Part shown: positions 4,768 through 7,826 of the stretch, piece after piece
How the letters are laid out: each line of letters opens with the position of its first letter
How positions within the stretch are numbered: the stretch's first letter is position 1
Source of the DNA: an uncultured Sutterella sp.
GTDB taxonomy: Bacteria; Pseudomonadota; Gammaproteobacteria; Burkholderiales; Burkholderiaceae_F
DNA: 7,826 nt
Assembly (NCBI GenBank): GCA_902477615.1
Contig: CABSHY010000053.1
Coordinates: 1 to 7,826, forward strand
Direction of reading: 5' to 3'
Notes under the pieces: generated by a model
Told to the model about the DNA's origin: nothing
The model's database searches: none
Seen by the model: the letters and a program-made list of their open reading frames with translations, nothing else
Program-made: the position numbers and the translations under genes

Positions 4768-6474
4768 TTACTTCATATTTTGAAGGAGTTTACGTGCCAA
4801 ACGTTCGGCTTCCATCATGTCGTTGGTCATATTATTGCCCAACGTTTGAGCGATGCCGGTGCGTTGCATTTGACGCAACGTGTGCCCCGTGGCGCCACAA
4901 ATAATCAATTCAAAGTGGCGACGCTTCAACGCACGGATGTACGTTTGAATGATGTCCATGGCAGAGTTGTCGATGTTCATCAACGTCGTGCAATCAAAGA
5001 TCACCACCTTATTGGCATTGTGAGCCGTGATGCGCTTAGGATCGGTGACCGTGTTGAGTTTGGACACAGAACCAAAGAAGAGCGAACCTTGCAATTGCCA
5101 AGCTTCGATGCCTTCAGGCGTATCCACGGACAACGTGATGGGCGTCACCTTCGTCAACGTATTCATGCGATAGATGAAGAACAAGCAAGACGTCAACAAG
5201 CCCACTTCCACAGCCACCGTCAAGTCAAAGATCACCGTCAAGAAGAACGTCAACAAGAGCGTGACCTTATAGCTCATCGTCATTTGACGCAAGCGGTTAA
5301 ATTCAGCCCAGTTGCCCATGTTGCTGGCAACGAAGAACAAGATGGCAGACAAAGCGGCCAACGGAATGTTGCTGGCCAAAGGTGCAGCAACCAAAACAAT
5401 CACCAAAAGGGTGATGGCGTGCACAACGCCTGAGACCGGAGAGATAGCACCACTTTTAATGTTCGTGACCGTACGGGCGATGGTGCCCGTGGCAGGAATA
5501 CCGCCAAAGAAGGGTACCACCAAGTTAGCAATCCCTTGACCCATCAATTCTTGGTTTGGATTGTGACGATCGTCCGTCAACGTGTCAGCCACACGAGCAC
5601 ATAACAAGGATTCAATAGCACCCAACAAGGCCAACGTGATCATCGGGGAGATCAAGTGGCGGATATTTGCCCAGTCAAAAGCGGGGATTTGCAAATCCGG
5701 TAACGTTTGGGGAATGCCACCGAACTTACTGCCGATCGTTTCAACCGGAAGGTTAAAGGTCGTGACTGCCAACATAGAAAGCACCAACACAACGACCGTG
5801 CCAGGGATCTTGGCAACCCAACGCAACCATTGAGCAGAGTGCGTGGACGTGTCCTTGGGCCAGAACTTCACAATGGCAAATGAGACCAATGCAACGCCTA
5901 AAGCGTAGTAATTGACCGTATGGATATTGGTCCAAATGGCATTGATTTGACCGAAAAAGTGGGCTGGCATATTTTCAATCTTTAATCCCAAGAAGTCCTT
6001 GACCTGAGACAAGGCAATCAAGACGGCAATACCATTGGTAAAACCGATCACGATGGAAACCGGGATAAAGCGAATGAGGTTACCGACCTTCAATAGCCCC
6101 ATCAGTAGCAAGAGAATACCGCTACCGATTGTTGCGATCATTAAGTTGGCTAAGCCGTAGTTGGCAATGATGCCGTAAATGATCACGATGAAGGCACCGG
6201 CGGGACCGCCGATTTGCACACGGCAACCACCAAGAATGGCGATCAAAAAGCCTGCAATGATAGAGGTATAAATACCGGCTTCTGGGGTGACACCAGAGGC
6301 GATGGCAAAGGCCATGGCCAAAGGCAAAGCAACCATACCGACAGTTAAGCCGGAGCTGATGTCGCGTGTTAATTGATGGGCACTATAGTGTCCGATTAAA
6401 TCAAGGCTGACCGGGTGGAACGGTTCAAGAGGGATATTCCCCATCACCTTTTTTAAGCGTTGACCCAAACTCAT
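4768..6474 (-). CDS. SulP family inorganic anion transporter with STAS domain
   Basis: A 568-residue inner-membrane transporter of the SulP (SLC26) family. The first core helix carries the family signature around 38-81: DISSGLTVGMVALPLAMAF, then ASGVTPEAGIYTSI, then GGCRVQIGGPAGAF. About a dozen hydrophobic segments follow, including NGIAVLIALSQ, the IESLLCARVADTLT stretch (E288) and GGIPATGTIARTVTNIKSGA. The C-terminal ~110 residues (from about 457) are a cytoplasmic STAS domain with VVIFDCTTLMNIDNSAMDII. Family members carry sulfate, bicarbonate or C4-dicarboxylates; the sequence alone does not choose. The open frame reaches back to an ATG at 6531, but that ATG is in the loop of the metG terminator and upstream of the best promoter, so the ATG at 6474 (MSLGQRLKK) is preferred. 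It lacks a Shine-Dalgarno. The gene ends just before the shared terminator with the convergent aldolase. Confidence 0.93.
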   Translation of the reverse strand: MSLGQRLKKVMGNIPLEPFHPVSLDLIGHYSAHQLTRDISSGLTVGMVALPLAMAFAIASGVTPEAGIYTSIIAGFLIAILGGCRVQIGGPAGAFIVIIYGIIANYGLANLMIATIGSGILLLLMGLLKVGNLIRFIPVSIVIGFTNGIAVLIALSQVKDFLGLKIENMPAHFFGQINAIWTNIHTVNYYALGVALVSFAIVKFWPKDTSTHSAQWLRWVAKIPGTVVVLVLSMLAVTTFNLPVETIGSKFGGIPQTLPDLQIPAFDWANIRHLISPMITLALLGAIESLLCARVADTLTDDRHNPNQELMGQGIANLVVPFFGGIPATGTIARTVTNIKSGAISPVSGVVHAITLLVIVLVAAPLASNIPLAALSAILFFVASNMGNWAEFNRLRQMTMSYKVTLLLTFFLTVIFDLTVAVEVGLLTSCLFFIYRMNTLTKVTPITLSVDTPEGIEAWQLQGSLFFGSVSKLNTVTDPKRITAHNANKVVIFDCTTLMNIDNSAMDIIQTYIRALKRRHFELIICGATGHTLRQMQRTGIAQTLGNNMTNDMMEAERLARKLLQNMK

Positions 6475-6490
6475 TTTTATTTTCGAAAAG

Positions 6491-6519
6491 ATTAGAGAGG
6501 ATTTTGGAATAAATGTAAA
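6491..6519 (-). promoter_or_regulatory. Sigma70-type promoter for the SulP gene
   Basis: TTTACA (6519-6514) and TCTAAT (6496-6491), each 5 of 6 to consensus, are separated by 17 bp. The -35 starts within the T-run of the metG terminator. The start of transcription would be near 6484, about 10 bases before the ATG at 6474, so the message would be almost leaderless, consistent with the missing ribosome binding site. Confidence 0.55.
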
Positions 6520-6548
6520 AACAGTTGGCATGAAGCCAACTGTTTTTA
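6516..6548 (-). terminator. Intrinsic terminator of metG
   Basis: On the minus strand TAAAAACAGTTGGC (6548-6535) pairs perfectly with GCCAACTGTTTTTA (6529-6516), 14 bp around a five-base loop TTCAT, with a run of five T. It lies about 50 bases after the metG stop codon. The A-run on the other arm would allow action on both strands. The loop contains the ATG of the longest frame of the next gene. Confidence 0.9.
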
Positions 6549-6595
6549 GATACGTCCGTAAGTTTAGAGACTTTTCTAGTTAAAGCAAGTCCTAA

Positions 6596-7826
6596 TTAAT
6601 GCAAACGCATACCGAGGGTAGCACCATCTTGCGGTTCAAGAATGTACAAACCGGTCTTTTCATCGGCGTTGCAGGCCGACAAAAGCATACCTTCGCTCAC
6701 ACCAAACTTCATCTTGCGCGGAGCAAGGTTAGCAATCACGACCGTCAACTTACCTTCAAGATCCTTCGGATCGTAGTAAGCCTTGATGCCGGAGAAAATA
6801 TTACGGGTCTTGCCTTCGCCTAAGTCCACCGTCAAGCGTAAGAGCTTCGTGGAGCCTTCAACGTGTTCGCACTTCACGATCTTGGCGATACGAAGGTCGA
6901 GCTTATTGAAGTCGTCAATCGTGACTTCCGGAGCAATTTCTTCACCACCGGGAGCCGGCGTTGCGGGCACTTCGGGAACGCCCGGCACCAAAGCATCCAA
7001 TTGCTTGATGTCTGCGCGTTGCATCAAGTGCTTATAAGGCATGATCGTGTTGGCGCTCGTTAATGCGCAAGCGGCCGTATCCCACGTCAATTCGCCACAA
7101 CCCAAGAAAGCTTCAACATTAGCAGCGGTTGCGGGCAACACGGGCTTGAGCATCGTTGTCAAGAGACGGAACGTTTCCAAGGCAACGGAGCAGACTTCGT
7201 GCAACTTGGCCTTTTGCGTTTCATCCTTAGCCAAATCCCAGGGCTTTTCACGGTCAACGTATTCGTTAACGTAGTTAGCCATTTCCATAGCCAAGCGAAT
7301 GGCTTTACCGTATTCACGGTCGTTGTAGAACTTGGCTACGTTAGCGACGTTGTCACGCAAACGAACGACCAATTCATGATTTTCCAAGCCATCGGCCACA
7401 TGACCGTCAAAGCGCTTGACGATGAAACCCGCTGCACGGCTAGCAATGTTGACATACTTACCGATCAAGTCGCTGTTAATACGAGCGATGAAGTCTTGCT
7501 TACCGAAGTCAACGTCATCTAACGTGGGGCCAAGTTTGGCAGCCAAGTAGTAACGCAACCATTCCGGGTTCATGCCGAGCTCAAGGTACTTCATGGGGCT
7601 GATACCCGTACCGCGGCTCTTACTCATCTTGCGACCGTCAACGGTCATGAAGCCGTGAACGAAAACGTTATCGGGCACACGGTAGGGTTGACCTGCAAAG
7701 TGCAACATCACCGGCCAGAAAAGCGTGTGGAAATAAATAATGTCCTTACCGATGAAGTGAATTTGTTCAGTCTTTTCATCGTTTAAGAATTCCCAGATGT
7801 CAAAGCCTTGCTTTTGAGCATAGTTC
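6596..7826 (-). CDS. metG: Methionine--tRNA ligase, C-terminal portion (5' end outside window)
   Basis: 409 residues of methionyl-tRNA synthetase (EC 6.1.1.10), which charges tRNA-Met and initiator tRNA with methionine. The frame is open to the window edge, starting at NYAQKQGFDIWEF, so the N-terminal part of the catalytic domain with the HIGH motif and zinc knuckle is missing. Visible are IHFIGKDIIYFHTLFWP, the KMSKS loop in GRKMSKSRGTGISP, the alpha-helical anticodon-binding domain (DREKPWDLAKD, typical of the family), and a C-terminal OB-fold tRNA-binding domain (from about VTIDDFNKLDLRIAKI to the end) with FSGIKAYY, NLAPRKMKFGVSEGM and a final GMRLH. The OB fold, a dimerisation and tRNA-binding module, marks the long, E. 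coli-like MetG type. The gene ends with TAA at 6598-6596, then its own terminator. The window edge, not a mutation, accounts for the missing 5' end. Confidence 0.97.
   Translation of the reverse strand, partial: NYAQKQGFDIWEFLNDEKTEQIHFIGKDIIYFHTLFWPVMLHFAGQPYRVPDNVFVHGFMTVDGRKMSKSRGTGISPMKYLELGMNPEWLRYYLAAKLGPTLDDVDFGKQDFIARINSDLIGKYVNIASRAAGFIVKRFDGHVADGLENHELVVRLRDNVANVAKFYNDREYGKAIRLAMEMANYVNEYVDREKPWDLAKDETQKAKLHEVCSVALETFRLLTTMLKPVLPATAANVEAFLGCGELTWDTAACALTSANTIMPYKHLMQRADIKQLDALVPGVPEVPATPAPGGEEIAPEVTIDDFNKLDLRIAKIVKCEHVEGSTKLLRLTVDLGEGKTRNIFSGIKAYYDPKDLEGKLTVVIANLAPRKMKFGVSEGMLLSACNADEKTGLYILEPQDGATLGMRLH

Noticed and set aside
4780..5433. 217-codon open frame on the plus strand
   Set aside because: It is the antisense shadow of the SulP coding sequence; its product is rich in His, Arg and Gln, as expected of a shadow frame, and resembles no family.
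6475..6531. Longest-frame start of the SulP gene at 6531
   Set aside because: The ATG lies in the loop of the metG terminator and upstream of the best promoter; the added 19 residues have no family resemblance.
7712..7826. metG beginning at 7711 as a short gene
   Set aside because: The frame continues without a stop to the window edge and encodes recognisable MetG sequence (HFIGKDIIYFH), so the gene is cut by the window, not truncated.
1..7826. tRNA, rRNA, CRISPR arrays, phage or toxin-antitoxin genes
   Set aside because: Nothing on either strand resembled these; the remaining open frames are antisense or alternative-frame shadows of the genes listed.

Overview
The window reads as chromosomal DNA of a moderate-GC Gram-negative proteobacterium. 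The PhoB/PhoU/PstB proteins and the TnpB subtype recall gut Burkholderiales such as the Sutterellaceae. That assignment rests on remembered sequence style only and is tentative. Coding density is high, and no gap longer than about 200 bases lacks a gene.

Left part (1-3575, all minus strand): a phosphate-control cluster read right to left as pstB, phoU, phoB. Four 11-bp-spaced PhoB half-sites lie upstream of pstB, so the cluster looks like part of the Pho regulon. pstS, pstC and pstA are not beside pstB. A single-gene IS200/IS605-type element carrying tnpB (RNA-guided nuclease) sits between phoU and phoB. Its right end is well defined (a terminal hairpin, then TTCAAC at 266). A left end at 1928 is proposed, next to a TTTTGAT motif and a perfect palindrome. 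Removing 266-1928 leaves phoU and phoB 88 bp apart, as expected of an ancestral phoU-phoB operon. The phoB reading frame itself stops after 70 codons, inside the receiver domain, right at the window edge.

Middle (3576-4755): a plus-strand PLP-dependent threonine-aldolase-family gene diverges from pstB. Its leader holds a terminator-like hairpin plus T-run immediately before the ribosome binding site, a possible attenuator. A strong bidirectional terminator separates it from the convergent gene.

Right part (4756-7826, minus strand): a SulP-family anion transporter with a C-terminal STAS domain, preceded by metG (methionyl-tRNA synthetase, 5' end outside the window). The metG terminator overlaps the -35 element of a good promoter candidate for the transporter, which argues for a transporter start at 6474 rather than at the longest-ORF ATG at 6531.

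The most notable material is the tnpB element: its predicted omega RNA and guide, its proposed target motif, the absence of zinc-ribbon cysteines in its TnpB, and its position splitting a phosphate-regulation operon whose phoB is also interrupted.
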